Positions 9,412 through 17,832 of a stretch of DNA of 63,938 bases are shown here, piece by piece. The stretch covers positions 1-63,938 of the forward strand of contig JAFSWL010000019.1 of assembly GCA_017444525.1 (NCBI GenBank), read 5' to 3'. The position numbers were made by a program, and so were the translations under genes. The notes beneath the pieces are model-generated. The model saw only the letters and a program-made list of their open reading frames with translations. It ran no database searches and was not told the DNA's origin. This stretch comes from Alphaproteobacteria bacterium. GTDB lineage: Bacteria > Pseudomonadota > Alphaproteobacteria > RF32 > CAG-239. Position 1 is the stretch's first letter. The number at the start of each line of letters is the position of its first letter.

Positions 9412-9440
9412 TGTATAAATATCGTTCTTCAGAATGTCAA
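9412..9440 (-). promoter_or_regulatory. sigma70-type promoter of fabD-fabG
   Basis: On the minus strand a perfect -35 TTGACA (9435-9440) and a -10 TATACA (9412-9417) are separated by 17 nt, about 30 nt before the fabD ATG. Confidence 0.7.
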
Positions 9441-9558
9441 GAAAAACGCCGTTTATGTTCACAATAACTTTTATATATTTTATCGTTTTTTAATCTTTTA
9501 TTGAGGATTTACGGCTATAATCCTAACAATTAAGATTTGCGTAAACTTGAGGAAAAAA

Positions 9559-12312
9559 ATGAAATCGGATATAAAAGCAGATAAAATGCCGGAACACTGG
9601 CTGAAAGGTATATTTTGCAAATTAACCGGAGCAATATTAATTGTTGTTCCATTGCTGATGTTGGCATCGGTTTTTGACTATCACACCACAGACAGATCTC
9701 TGAATCAAGTATCATCTGAAGCTACGGAAATTCAAAATTTTTTAGGTGTTTTTGGTTCTTACAGTGCCGATTTCATTCTCAGTTCTTTCGGTTTAGCGCT
9801 TATGATGTTTCTCTTGGTTCCGATTTTCTGGGGAATTAACTTATTACGCCGACATGAATTTCTTGAGTGGAAAATGCGAATTTTTGCTTGGCTTGTCGGT
9901 ATTATCAGCTTTGCTTGCTTTATAGATTTGACCTTTAGGAGTTATTTAGGCAAATTCAATCTTCCGCATAACTTAGCCGGAGATTGGACTACCCATTTCA
10001 GCAGTGCCCTCAACAGCTATGCCAATTATTTAACCATGCTCAAACCGCCGTACAACAAACTTATTTTGCTTATATTGTTGTTGTTTCTTAGCCTGATGGC
10101 TTTCAATTTTGCCGCCGGCATAACTTTCCGTTTTTGGTTGAGTTTACTGCAAAAAGTCCAAAACATTGGAAATAAATTCTTACATTTCTGCATCAAAATA
10201 TTCAAAAAAGCCGCACATATCCGCAGCTTTAATGAATTTAAAGAAATAAACCCGAGTTATATGCGGACTAAAATGCAAAATAAGCTAAACAATCTATATC
10301 CGCGACGCGAACCTGAATTTGAACGCAAAGAACCAATCATAAACAACCAAACTCTCAACGCTACGACTTCTCTGACCACACAGTTGCAGGAAACTCTACC
10401 AACTACCTCTACAGCATCAGGACCTAAAATCGTTATACCAAACCGGTCGGAATCGTTATCAACACCGATTGCAGCAACCGACAAAGAAACAAAGTCGACA
10501 GCCGATAATACCAAAAAATCGGTTAATCCGACCTTTGATTTTATTAATGAGCCTCAGGTTATGCAAAAAAAGCCTATCTTAAAAATTTCACCGCAAGACA
10601 TTTACCAGACAGAAGGCGTAAAAACAACAGCAATGCGTACCACTGCTAAACCTAATGCTGTCCAAGAAGAATTGTTGAATATTCCAACCTCAGCTCCGGC
10701 TCAGAAAACGTCGTTGCTGACTCCGATGGAACAGCGCACAAAAACCGTTGCCAAAGCGGCTGTACCTCAGGCTAAAAGCGATTTACCGCCGCAACCACTA
10801 ACCGATGTCTACACTTTGCCAAGTATTGATTTACTCTCGATTCCTAAGGATACAGGTACGATAGAGGTCGATGAAAATGCGCTAAAGGAACGTGCCGCCC
10901 GCTTGGAACAAGTACTCAATGACTTTAATATTCACGGACAAATCGTGGCCGTTCGCCCCGGACCGGTGGTTACACTTTATGAACTTGAGCCGAAAGCCGG
11001 TACCCGCACCGCGCGCGTCATCGGGCTATCGGATGATATTGCTCGTTCCATGGCCGTATCTTCGGTGCGTATGGCGGTTGTTGCCGGCCACAGTACCATC
11101 GGTATCGAATTACCGAACGAAAAACGACAAACCGTATGGATACGCGAATTGTTTGAAGATAACGAATTTATGACTAGCAAAAATATTTTGAATGTTGCTC
11201 TCGGCAAAGATATTGGTGGCCAGCATGTTTACGCCGATTTATCAAAAATGCCGCATCTGTTGGTTGCCGGCACTACCGGTTCTGGTAAATCAGTTGGTGT
11301 TAATACAATGATTCTGTCATTATTATATCGAATGACACCGAAACAATGCCGTTTTATTATGATTGACCCAAAGCAACTTGAATTCTCAATGTACAACGGC
11401 ATTCCGCACCTTTTAACACCGGTAATTACCGATCCGGCCAAGGCAGTTGTCGGGCTCAAATGGGCAGTTCAGGAAATGGAAAACCGCTATCGCCAAATGG
11501 CACTTTTGAACGTTCGCAACATTGCCGGCTACAATAAAAAAATCGAAGAAATGCAAAAAACCGGCAAAGGATTAAAAAAGACCATTCAAACCGGCTTTGA
11601 TAAAGAAACCGGACAGCCGATTTACGAGGAACAAATCATCGATACTTCGCCGATGCCGTATATTGTAATTGTGGTGGATGAGATGGCTGATTTAATGTTG
11701 GTTGCCGGCAAGGAAGTCGAAGCCGCGATTCAACGTTTGGCACAAATGGCACGCGCCGCCGGCATTCACTTAATCATGTCCACACAACGCCCGTCCGTTG
11801 ATGTAATTACCGGCGTAATTAAATCCAATTTCCCGAGCCGTATCAGTTTCCACGTAACCACCAAAATCGACAGCGGAACCATCTTGGGCGAAAATGGTGC
11901 CGAACAGCTCCTTGGCATGGGTGATATGCTGTTTATGTCGTCCGGCACTCGTCCGGTACGTGTTCACGGCTGTTTTGTGGCCGATGAAGAAGTTGAGCGC
12001 GTAGTAGAATTCATCAAATCACAAGGTGAACCGCAATATGTATCGGAAGTCACAGCCGGCGAACTCAACACCAAAGACACCGGTCCGGTATTTGACAAAG
12101 GAGATTTCGGCGGCGGCACTGATGAGGAAGATTTGTATCGTCAAGCGGTTGAAATTGTTTGTACCGATAAAAAGGCCTCTACCAGCTACGTTCAACGCAA
12201 ACTGCGTATCGGCTATAACCGCGCCGCTAATTTGATTGAGCGTATGGAACAGGAAGGTATTGTCAGTAAACAAGACCACGTCGGCCGTCGCGAAGTTTTG
12301 GGAGTGGATTGA
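9559..12312 (+). CDS. ftsK: DNA translocase FtsK
   Basis: FtsK is a septal ATP-driven DNA pump that clears and resolves chromosome termini at division. The protein has 917 residues from the ATG at 9559, which is preceded by TTGAGGA. The first ~190 residues hold four membrane helices. A Thr/Pro-rich linker runs to about 400. The alpha/beta motor follows, with Walker A GTTGSGKS near 571 and Walker [13 protein letters not shown] near 700. The C-terminal 65 residues are the gamma winged helix that reads KOPS sites. It diverges from fabD and ends at a terminator. Confidence 0.95.
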   Translation: MKSDIKADKMPEHWLKGIFCKLTGAILIVVPLLMLASVFDYHTTDRSLNQVSSEATEIQNFLGVFGSYSADFILSSFGLALMMFLLVPIFWGINLLRRHEFLEWKMRIFAWLVGIISFACFIDLTFRSYLGKFNLPHNLAGDWTTHFSSALNSYANYLTMLKPPYNKLILLILLLFLSLMAFNFAAGITFRFWLSLLQKVQNIGNKFLHFCIKIFKKAAHIRSFNEFKEINPSYMRTKMQNKLNNLYPRREPEFERKEPIINNQTLNATTSLTTQLQETLPTTSTASGPKIVIPNRSESLSTPIAATDKETKSTADNTKKSVNPTFDFINEPQVMQKKPILKISPQDIYQTEGVKTTAMRTTAKPNAVQEELLNIPTSAPAQKTSLLTPMEQRTKTVAKAAVPQAKSDLPPQPLTDVYTLPSIDLLSIPKDTGTIEVDENALKERAARLEQVLNDFNIHGQIVAVRPGPVVTLYELEPKAGTRTARVIGLSDDIARSMAVSSVRMAVVAGHSTIGIELPNEKRQTVWIRELFEDNEFMTSKNILNVALGKDIGGQHVYADLSKMPHLLVAGTTGSGKSVGVNTMILSLLYRMTPKQCRFIMIDPKQLEFSMYNGIPHLLTPVITDPAKAVVGLKWAVQEMENRYRQMALLNVRNIAGYNKKIEEMQKTGKGLKKTIQTGFDKETGQPIYEEQIIDTSPMPYIVIVVDEMADLMLVAGKEVEAAIQRLAQMARAAGIHLIMSTQRPSVDVITGVIKSNFPSRISFHVTTKIDSGTILGENGAEQLLGMGDMLFMSSGTRPVRVHGCFVADEEVERVVEFIKSQGEPQYVSEVTAGELNTKDTGPVFDKGDFGGGTDEEDLYRQAVEIVCTDKKASTSYVQRKLRIGYNRAANLIERMEQEGIVSKQDHVGRREVLGVD

Positions 12313-12345
12313 TACTCCGATTTCTATAATGCACACACCATTCAA

Positions 12346-12400
12346 AAAAACGCCATTCTTAAATTGTACCCCAAACGTTGGACTGCAAAAAGGTGTTTTT
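12346..12400 (+). terminator. putative ftsK terminator
   Basis: AAAAACGCC (12346-12354) pairs with GGTGTTTTT (12392-12400), including one G-U pair. The 37-nt loop itself contains CCAAACGTTGG. The loop is long for a simple terminator, so a processed hairpin or a small repeat is also possible. Confidence 0.5.
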
Positions 12401-12502
12401 GGCTTTTGCAAAGCTATTAAAGATAAATCAGGTAATTATACTCTTGTTTTTTAATTTGTTCTGAAATAATATACACACATATTTGACAGACAGGAGAAAA
12501 AT

Positions 12503-13072
12503 ATGTCATCATTAATACAATTTATAAAAATGCTTATATCCGGAAATACATTAAAAGGGATTAAGTTTAGAACCGATCTATCCACCATCTTAACATTTTC
12601 TGTTCTGATTATAGAAATCGCAATCTACTATATATATTGGGATTCTATTCCGAATATGATAAAATATGATTACGATTTTTCCGGCACCCCAAATAACATT
12701 TGTGAGAAACAATGGATATGGGCGAATATTTTATTGCAAATGTTTATTTGCGCTCTTGTATTTATCGTAAAACATTTATCATATAAAACAAAACGTATTC
12801 GCAACATTGTTTATGATAAGAACAATAACTTAATCCCAATTATAGATAAACGATTTTCCATGTTTGCATGGGAAACGGCCATGCTTTTTGTAACAACAGA
12901 ACAAGGCTATATTTTTGCGCTTACTGATATTATCGAAAGCCGTATGTGTGATGATATTGTAACCCTCATATTTCTATTTTGGCAGATTGTACTCATTATT
13001 GAATTTCGCTACGATTTAAAAGTACTAAGAGCTGAAAACATAAATATTAAAGAAGACGAAAAAAGAACATAA
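12503..13072 (+). CDS. DUF1648-like membrane protein
   Basis: This 189-residue integral membrane protein has hydrophobic segments near residues 28-46, 74-93, 122-145 and 150-168. The loop WDSIPNMIKYDYDFSGTPNN resembles the 'P..I..H.d..G.P' signature of DUF1648/SdpI-type proteins, but the match is weak. The C-terminus is charged and cytoplasmic in character. The ribosome site CAGGAGAAAA is strong. It stands alone between ftsK and a Bor-like lipoprotein, and no function can be assigned. Confidence 0.6.
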   Translation: MSSLIQFIKMLISGNTLKGIKFRTDLSTILTFSVLIIEIAIYYIYWDSIPNMIKYDYDFSGTPNNICEKQWIWANILLQMFICALVFIVKHLSYKTKRIRNIVYDKNNNLIPIIDKRFSMFAWETAMLFVTTEQGYIFALTDIIESRMCDDIVTLIFLFWQIVLIIEFRYDLKVLRAENINIKEDEKRT

Positions 13073-13113
13073 CAATATTAATATTGCTATGCTCTTAGAT
13101 AAACATTCAATAA

Positions 13114-13413
13114 TTAATTACAATAAATCGAATAGCTTTCCGGTGCGTAAATTCCCATAGTCAAACCACCCATCAAAGAATCATAAAATGTCCAATGGTT
13201 TTCTATGGCATTAATTCCGCTTGTCGGACATGCATTGATCAAATTATAATCTTTTTTCTGCCACATTCCCCAAAGGAAAAAATGACTTCTTCCTTCATAA
13301 GACGGAGATTTTTCTGCATTTTGCTGTGGATTAAGATTAAAACGGATAACGTGATCACTGCCGCAGGCCGAAAGTGTTAAGGCAAGCCCGATACAAATTA
13401 AGAGTTTTTTCAT
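13114..13413 (-). CDS. Bor-like lipoprotein
   Basis: This 99-residue lipoprotein has the signal MKKLLICIGLALTLSAC with a clear lipobox. The mature part follows the phage lambda Bor pattern, with HFFLWGMWQKKDYNLINAC, then YDSLMGGLTMGIYAPESYSIYC. In lambda, Bor is a lysogenic-conversion outer-membrane lipoprotein linked to serum resistance. I chose the ATG at 13413 because AGGA precedes it and the signal peptide starts there. No other phage gene is visible nearby, so this may be a chromosomal Bor-family protein. Confidence 0.8.
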   Translation of the reverse strand: MKKLLICIGLALTLSACGSDHVIRFNLNPQQNAEKSPSYEGRSHFFLWGMWQKKDYNLINACPTSGINAIENHWTFYDSLMGGLTMGIYAPESYSIYCN

Positions 13414-13772
13414 GTACAGTCCTTTTACAAAATATTGAGTCAAATATCTGATTATTAACATTATTAACTCTATATAAAGAATCCTCCGATGTCAAACTTT
13501 AAATAAATTCTTAACAAATATTTTATTTCAATTGGTTATATTAAATAATTTTGTTGAAAAACACCAAAGTCATAGCTTTTATGGTACATTACATAATACC
13601 AGAATCATCCCCTTTTTGCGTCCGTAAAAATCAGGGGACTTTCCAATTCTTATTTTAATTTGAAGATGCCCTAACGTTTCCTGACATAATCGAGGTATTG
13701 TTAGTTAAAAATATGTTATAAAAGATGTGATAAAGAAGAAAAAGGACGGACAAACGACGAGGGATATAACAC
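13414..13772. other. intergenic stretch before the IS110 remnant
   Basis: I see no gene here. A hairpin (TCCCC-TTTTT ... AAAAATCAGGGGA, about 13609-13641) could be a terminator. The rest is AT-rich. TAATTTGAAGATGCC near 13660 recurs with small changes near 63678, which suggests a scattered short repeat. Confidence 0.4.
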
Positions 13773-14102
13773 TTGGGCAAGAAAGTTGCCTTTATATTGC
13801 TAGGATTATTACCGGAATTGGGATACTTGAATAGACGGGAAATTGCTGCTCTTTGCGGTGTTGCACCTTTTGCTAAAGACAGCGGAATAATAAACGGTTA
13901 CAGACGAACTCAGAACGGAAGAATTGAGGTTAAGAAAGCATTGTTTATAGCAGCATTGGCGGCTGTTAAATTTGATTCTAAATATAAACCTGTTTATGAA
14001 AGTTTGCTTGAACGTGCCAAACCTAAAATGGTTGCTATTACTGCTATTATGCGTAAGTTAATCATTTACCTGAATGTTAAATCTAAAACTCTTTGTGAAT
14101 AA
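13773..14102 (+). pseudogene. IS110-family transposase, C-terminal remnant
   Basis: The 109 residues match the C-terminal (Transposase_20) half of IS110/IS1111 DEDD transposases. GKKVAFILLGLLPELGYLNRREIAALCGVAPFAKDSG includes the conserved catalytic Ser region, followed by GYRRTQNGRIEVKKALFIAALAAV. The DEDD N-terminal domain is missing. Upstream, the frame is closed by a stop a few codons before TTGGGCAAG. No flanking bridge-RNA region or intact end is recognisable. It is a dead fragment that marks past insertion. Confidence 0.85.
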
Positions 14103-14229
14103 TTTTTTTAACTGGATTGATGACTTAAGGTTGTGTGCTACGTACAAAAACATCTAATATAGCCGCTCAACAAGATATTCAGCTCTTTTATAATAACAAA
14201 ATCAGCAGCTCATTTTAATTCAGTTGTTT

Positions 14230-15171
14230 TTACTTATAATTCCAAATCAGAGTGCACGGAGCATTTTCCGTACAGCTTTGACAATCTCTGCCGTCTTCGA
14301 TTTTGAAACTTTCAAAATCCGGATGTTCTGCCCAGTTATAATTACTAAAATCATGACATAAAGATGATGGCACCTCAGAATGTGTTATAATAAACATATT
14401 GCCTACACGACTGGCCTTAATTTCCCCACCTTCCGGACTGACTCTGAAAATTCCGACCGACTGCGGGTTCAGATAAGATGATTTTATGTCAGCTATTGGT
14501 GTACCGGTTTTATAGCCTTTGGCCTCAGCCAATACATCATATATTACCGAGACAACATTCTGTATTCTATATTTACTGTGCACTCGGGAATAACCGCTCA
14601 AAACTCCGGTAAATATCGCTACAATTATCGGAACCAGAACCATAAAAACAGGCATTGCCAAACCTTTCCACCGCTGCTCAGAATCTTCTGCCACTGCCTG
14701 TCCGTATTTATTATCTTTTTCCGAACCGCGAAAACACAGCACAATAGATAACGCAATTACATACATCAAAATGGCAAAAGAAACCCATACAACAAAAATC
14801 TTCGTTTTCAACAAAATACCGATTACAAACAAAATCACAGTACCTATCAGAGGTAATACCAAAAGCCATTTGAGCGCGCTTCTTCCGGTATCATGCAACC
14901 GGCGAACCATTGCCGCAAACCACGGAATAAGTATCAAAATACTATAAATGGATAAACTTACATTAACTCCTTCAACCGCTTCTGTAGATATCCGAACCGC
15001 CAATATCCCCAACAAACTAAACAACAGATGAACACCAAAGTTTATAAAACTGAAACCCCAATAATCATAACGCGAAGTCCGCCCTTTAAAATTAAAACAA
15101 TTTACCAAAACTTTAAAAAAGGCCTCAAAAATATTCTTACTTGACTCAACTTCCGAAAATTCTGTTTTCAT
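14230..15171 (-). CDS. DUF805 membrane protein with a pilin-like C-terminal domain
   Basis: The protein has 313 residues from the ATG at 15171 (ribosome site CGGAG). The N-terminal half is a DUF805 domain: NCFNFKGRTSRYDYWGF, several membrane helices, and RRLHDTGRSALKWLLVL. A further helix near residue 175 is followed by a periplasmic domain. That domain's layout (YRIQNVVSVIYDVLAEAKGYKTG, SSLCHDF, CQSCTENAPCTLIWNYK) resembles the globular end of type IV pilins. The fusion is unusual and its role is unknown. An IS200 relic lies directly upstream. Confidence 0.7.
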   Translation of the reverse strand: MKTEFSEVESSKNIFEAFFKVLVNCFNFKGRTSRYDYWGFSFINFGVHLLFSLLGILAVRISTEAVEGVNVSLSIYSILILIPWFAAMVRRLHDTGRSALKWLLVLPLIGTVILFVIGILLKTKIFVVWVSFAILMYVIALSIVLCFRGSEKDNKYGQAVAEDSEQRWKGLAMPVFMVLVPIIVAIFTGVLSGYSRVHSKYRIQNVVSVIYDVLAEAKGYKTGTPIADIKSSYLNPQSVGIFRVSPEGGEIKASRVGNMFIITHSEVPSSLCHDFSNYNWAEHPDFESFKIEDGRDCQSCTENAPCTLIWNYK

Positions 15172-15235
15172 GGCATACTTCTCCGTTTTGACAATATAGC
15201 ACTTTTTTGTTGAATAACATAAATCAGCGAACAAG

Positions 15236-15364
15236 TCAAAGATTTTCAATAATGATCTTGCAGAACGTGATATATACACCGAAGGCTTCTCTGCGATATT
15301 TGGGTGCGAATACGATATGGTATTTACAACTCCACGTCGTGTGTGCTAATGTGTATGTGGTCAT
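15236..15364 (-). pseudogene. tnpA: truncated TnpA (IS200/IS605 Y1 transposase)
   Basis: The reading is 42 codons, starting MTTYTLAHTTWSCKYHIVFA and continuing PKYRREAFGVYIT, then a stop. CKYHIVFAPKYRR is the characteristic N-terminal strand of IS200-type HUH transposases. The HUH motif and the catalytic Tyr are absent. A 36-bp part of this fragment (15260-15295) recurs with one mismatch at 16185-16220 inside palindromic array C. Confidence 0.85.
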
Positions 15365-15367
15365 TTT

Positions 15368-15436
15368 AAAACCTCCTTTATATTATTTTGTTACTCAGTG
15401 GTCAGACTGTCTAACTCATTATATAAAGGAGGTTTT
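15368..15436 (-). promoter_or_regulatory. SD-sequestering stem-loop of the IS200 relic
   Basis: ATATAAAGGAGGTTTT (minus strand of 15368-15383) contains the Shine-Dalgarno AAAGGAGG just upstream of the tnpA ATG. It is a perfect 16-bp complement of the strand at 15421-15436, with a 37-nt loop. In IS200 such a stem blocks transposase translation. Confidence 0.75.
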
Positions 15437-15462
15437 ATGATGTAAAGCTATAAGCTTTCCGG

Positions 15463-15485
15463 AACCCCCAGACTATCTGGGGGTT
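15463..15485. terminator. terminal hairpin of the IS200 relic
   Basis: AACCCCCAG...CTGGGGGTT forms a 9-bp stem followed by TTCTTTTT on the plus strand. In IS200 this left-end hairpin blocks read-through from outside. Confidence 0.65.
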
Positions 15486-15567
15486 TTCTTTTTACAAAAA
15501 AAACTTGACAAAAGCACATACATCAGGTATGATAAGGCAAATAACCAATAGCAGGAGAAATAGAGAT

Positions 15568-16029
15568 ATGACATTCAGTATAAAGGGAACCATAGCAAAA
15601 ATTAAAGAAAAATCCGCAGACATTGAAAAAGAGAAAATTCTCGCTCACAACAAGGAATGTTTTAAACTACATTTTGACGACGGTTGCGGAGAAGTATTTG
15701 TTTACCCGCATGAGTGTCGCGGCAAAACCTCAAAGGGCAAAAATATCGGGTACATTTACGAAGGACTGTATCAAGGTCCGGATCTTCTTGGTGTTCGAGT
15801 TTATGAAAGTAGCAATGTTGAAGTAAATGAATTTAAAAATCTGCATCCCATAAAAAATAAATCAGGGAAAGAATTATTTTCGCTGGATGAATTAACAGAG
15901 TTTGACTATGAGCATACAAATAAAATTTGGAAAGAAGAAACGTTTAAATCTTCGCCTCAAGCTAATAACCTCAAGGCAGCAAGAGGTGTTATTAAAGAAA
16001 TGATAAACACTAAGCGAGTTAACGGCTGA
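15568..16029 (+). CDS. hypothetical cytoplasmic protein
   Basis: The protein has 153 residues from the ATG at 15568, which follows CAGGAG. I do not recognise it. The first two thirds look like a small beta-rich domain (KECFKLHFDDGCGEVFVYPHECRGKTSKGKNIGYIYEGLYQGPDLLGVRVY). The C-terminus is helical and charged. It has no signal peptide or membrane helix. It sits between an IS200 relic and palindromic array C and ends at a strong terminator, so it is monocistronic. Its position in a repeat-rich island suggests an acquired gene. Confidence 0.6.
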   Translation: MTFSIKGTIAKIKEKSADIEKEKILAHNKECFKLHFDDGCGEVFVYPHECRGKTSKGKNIGYIYEGLYQGPDLLGVRVYESSNVEVNEFKNLHPIKNKSGKELFSLDELTEFDYEHTNKIWKEETFKSSPQANNLKAARGVIKEMINTKRVNG

Positions 16030-16080
16030 CACTATCATCACCGTGACGGGCTGATTGCAAAGCAATGCCCACCATCATTA

Positions 16081-16106
16081 ATAACCGCCTCACAAGAGGC
16101 GGTTAT
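16081..16106 (+). terminator. terminator of the 15.6-kb hypothetical gene
   Basis: ATAACCGCCTC and GAGGCGGTTAT form an 11-bp stem around a short loop, followed by TTGCTTTG. It also works weakly in reverse. Confidence 0.7.
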
Positions 16107-16115
16107 TTGCTTTGC

Positions 16116-16415
16116 AAAAAAATAGAATTAGGCTAATAGAAAAAGGGTTTTTCCCGCAGTGTACAACCAATCAGCAATGATTTCGCAGAACGTGATATAT
16201 ACGCCGAAGGCTTCTCTGCGCTGTGCAAATTGCACAGTCCCAAAAAACTCTTTTAATGAGGTTAATACGAAGAAAGTTTCCTCGCGCGGTGTACAACACC
16301 ACCCCACAAAAAAACTCATAGAATTAGGCTAATAGAAAAAGGTTTTCTCCCGCGGTGTACAAAGTAGTACATAAGGGAAAAAACCTTTGATAGTAGCCAA
16401 TTATATGAGTTTTTA
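16116..16415 (-). repeat. palindromic element array C (3 units, one disrupted) abutting the rpsD stop codon
   Basis: Units start near 16116, 16242 and 16308. The last (16308-16415) is the complete hairpin. Its outer arms are AAAAACTCATAGAATTAGGC and GCCAATTATATGAGTTTTT, its inner arms are AAAGGTTTTCTCCC and GGGAAAAAACCTTT, and its apex is GTGTACAAAGTAGTACAT. It begins right after the rpsD TAG stop (16416-16418). Unit 1 is interrupted after its GTGTACAA core by a 36-bp IS200 tnpA fragment (16185-16220). Confidence 0.88.
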
Positions 16416-17030
16416 CTATCTGGAGTAGTATTCGATAACCAAATTCGGCTCCATAACCGCCGCGTACGGAACATCTTCAAACTTCGGCACAAAAGTATAA
16501 GTAGCCTTTAACTTTTTGGTATCAACTTCCAAATAAGTCGGGCATTCGCGAGTTTGTGATTCGATTGCATTCAAAACAATGTTCAAACTCTTGGATTTTT
16601 CGCGAACTTCGATAACATCACCGACCTTAACCATATAAGACGGAATGTTTACCTTTTTGCCGTTAACGGTAACATGCCCATGGTTTACAAACTGACGAGC
16701 CGCAAATACGGTCGGAACAAATTTAGCTTTATAAACCAAATTATCCAAACGAGATTCCAACAAACCGATTAAGTTTTCGGCGGCATCACCCGAACGACGA
16801 ATAGCTTCGGCATAATATTTTCCGAATTGCTTTTCAGAAATATTACCGTAATAAACTTTCATCTTTTGCTTAGCAATCAATTGTTGACCATAGTCGGTAA
16901 CTTTTGCTTTTCTCTGACCATGTTGTCCAGGGCGATAGCTTCTTTTGTTAAACGGGCTGTTATTATCACCCCAAAGATTGTCGCCATAGCTACGGCTGAG
17001 TTTTTTCTTTGCAGAAACGATACTTTTCAT
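16416..17030 (-). CDS. rpsD: 30S ribosomal protein S4
   Basis: S4 is a primary 16S rRNA binder that nucleates 30S assembly. The 204-residue protein starts [21 protein letters not shown] and contains [11 protein letters not shown] and the S4 RNA-binding domain (about 94-155: [39 protein letters not shown]). Its length is normal. It appears as a lone gene, not in the alpha operon with rpsK and rpoA, which is usual for alphaproteobacteria. Its stop codon touches palindromic array C. Confidence 0.97.
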   Translation of the reverse strand: MKSIVSAKKKLSRSYGDNLWGDNNSPFNKRSYRPGQHGQRKAKVTDYGQQLIAKQKMKVYYGNISEKQFGKYYAEAIRRSGDAAENLIGLLESRLDNLVYKAKFVPTVFAARQFVNHGHVTVNGKKVNIPSYMVKVGDVIEVREKSKSLNIVLNAIESQTRECPTYLEVDTKKLKATYTFVPKFEDVPYAAVMEPNLVIEYYSR

Positions 17031-17247
17031 TAAATTTATCCTTTTTTTGTTTGTTTACATTATTGTCCCGATAGTTGCAAACCTGAATTTACAACGAGAT
17101 TCTCCGCATTTGGACAATCTGCCTTCTCGGAAGTGAATGCAACGTACACTATTTTTACTTAACTTTCAAGCAAAAAAATGCAAATACTGAAAATAAAACA
17201 CTTTCGACAACAATTTTGCCGCAGAAATTTTAATAATCACCCCAAAG

Positions 17248-17544
17248 TCAGAAATTTTGTTTTTTATTCAAAACATATTTTTTCTTAATATTTGCAGAGA
17301 GTTCCTTACCTTTTTTCGGCGTAACGGTTTCAATGATTGTTCCGTTTTGTATGCCTTCGGCAATTCTGTCGGCGACAACTGTACCGGAAACAACACCTTT
17401 TCTTGTTTTATTTTTAAGTTTTGTTTTTACTTCCTCAATATGCGGCTTCATATCCGAAACGTATATTCTTCCATCACCCTCTATTGCCGCGACCATAGCA
17501 GCATCATGCCGCGATTTGGCGCTTTCCAATGCCATTTTCTTAGA
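17248..17544 (-). pseudogene. in-frame downstream segment of the small ankyrin gene, cut off by an ochre codon
   Basis: This stretch continues the frame of the 17545-17820 gene after a single TAA, reading SKK then MALESAKSRHDAAMVAAIEG and 75 more residues. MALESAKSRHDAAMV looks like the end of an ankyrin repeat. The ATG at 17533-17535 has no ribosome site, so separate expression is doubtful. The C-terminal part is Lys-rich. It is either the broken C-terminus of a ~190-residue protein or is reached by read-through. Confidence 0.55.
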
Positions 17545-17820
17545 TTATTTATCAGCTCCGGCCTCAATTAAAAGCCGAGCAATTTTCGGTGTACCGGCAT
17601 AAAACAAAGAAGTATAACCGGCATCGTCTTTTATATTGACATCTGCACCTTCTTTAATTAGAAACTTAACAAATTTTTCTGAAACATCTTCTGCCACAAT
17701 AAGAGATAAAAAGGTGTTTCCGTGCTCATCTTGAGCATTTATATCGGCACCGACAGCCAATGCCTTTTTCACGTCATCCGGTGTTTCGGCATTAAACAAC
17801 ATCATTTCCGCTTGGTTCAT
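17545..17820 (-). CDS. small ankyrin-repeat protein
   Basis: This 91-residue protein contains two to three ankyrin repeats (KKALAVGADINAQDEHGNTFLSLIV, VKFLIKEGADVNIKDDAGYTSLFYA, IARLLIEAGADK). The ribosome site GGAG lies 8 nt before the ATG. It follows the larger ankyrin gene by 12 nt, so the two share a transcript. It stops abruptly at the end of a repeat, and the same frame stays open for 98 more codons, so the stop may be recent. Ankyrin repeats bind proteins; the partner is unknown. Confidence 0.7.
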   Translation of the reverse strand: MNQAEMMLFNAETPDDVKKALAVGADINAQDEHGNTFLSLIVAEDVSEKFVKFLIKEGADVNIKDDAGYTSLFYAGTPKIARLLIEAGADK

Positions 17821-17832
17821 TATTCAAACTCC

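Larger units (their letters stand above)
15236..15495 (-). mobile_element. IS200/IS605-family left-end relic
   Basis: The relic is read on the minus strand. Its order is a terminal hairpin (15463-15485), a small palindrome AAAGCTATAAGCTTT, a long inverted repeat (15368-15383 with 15421-15436), and the first 42 codons of a TnpA-like transposase. This matches the known organisation of an IS200 left end: terminator hairpin, SD-masking stem-loop, then tnpA. The right part of the element is missing. Confidence 0.75.

Noticed and set aside
12019..12411. Minus-strand frame at the end of ftsK.
   Set aside because: It runs antisense through the ftsK gamma domain and has no start signals.
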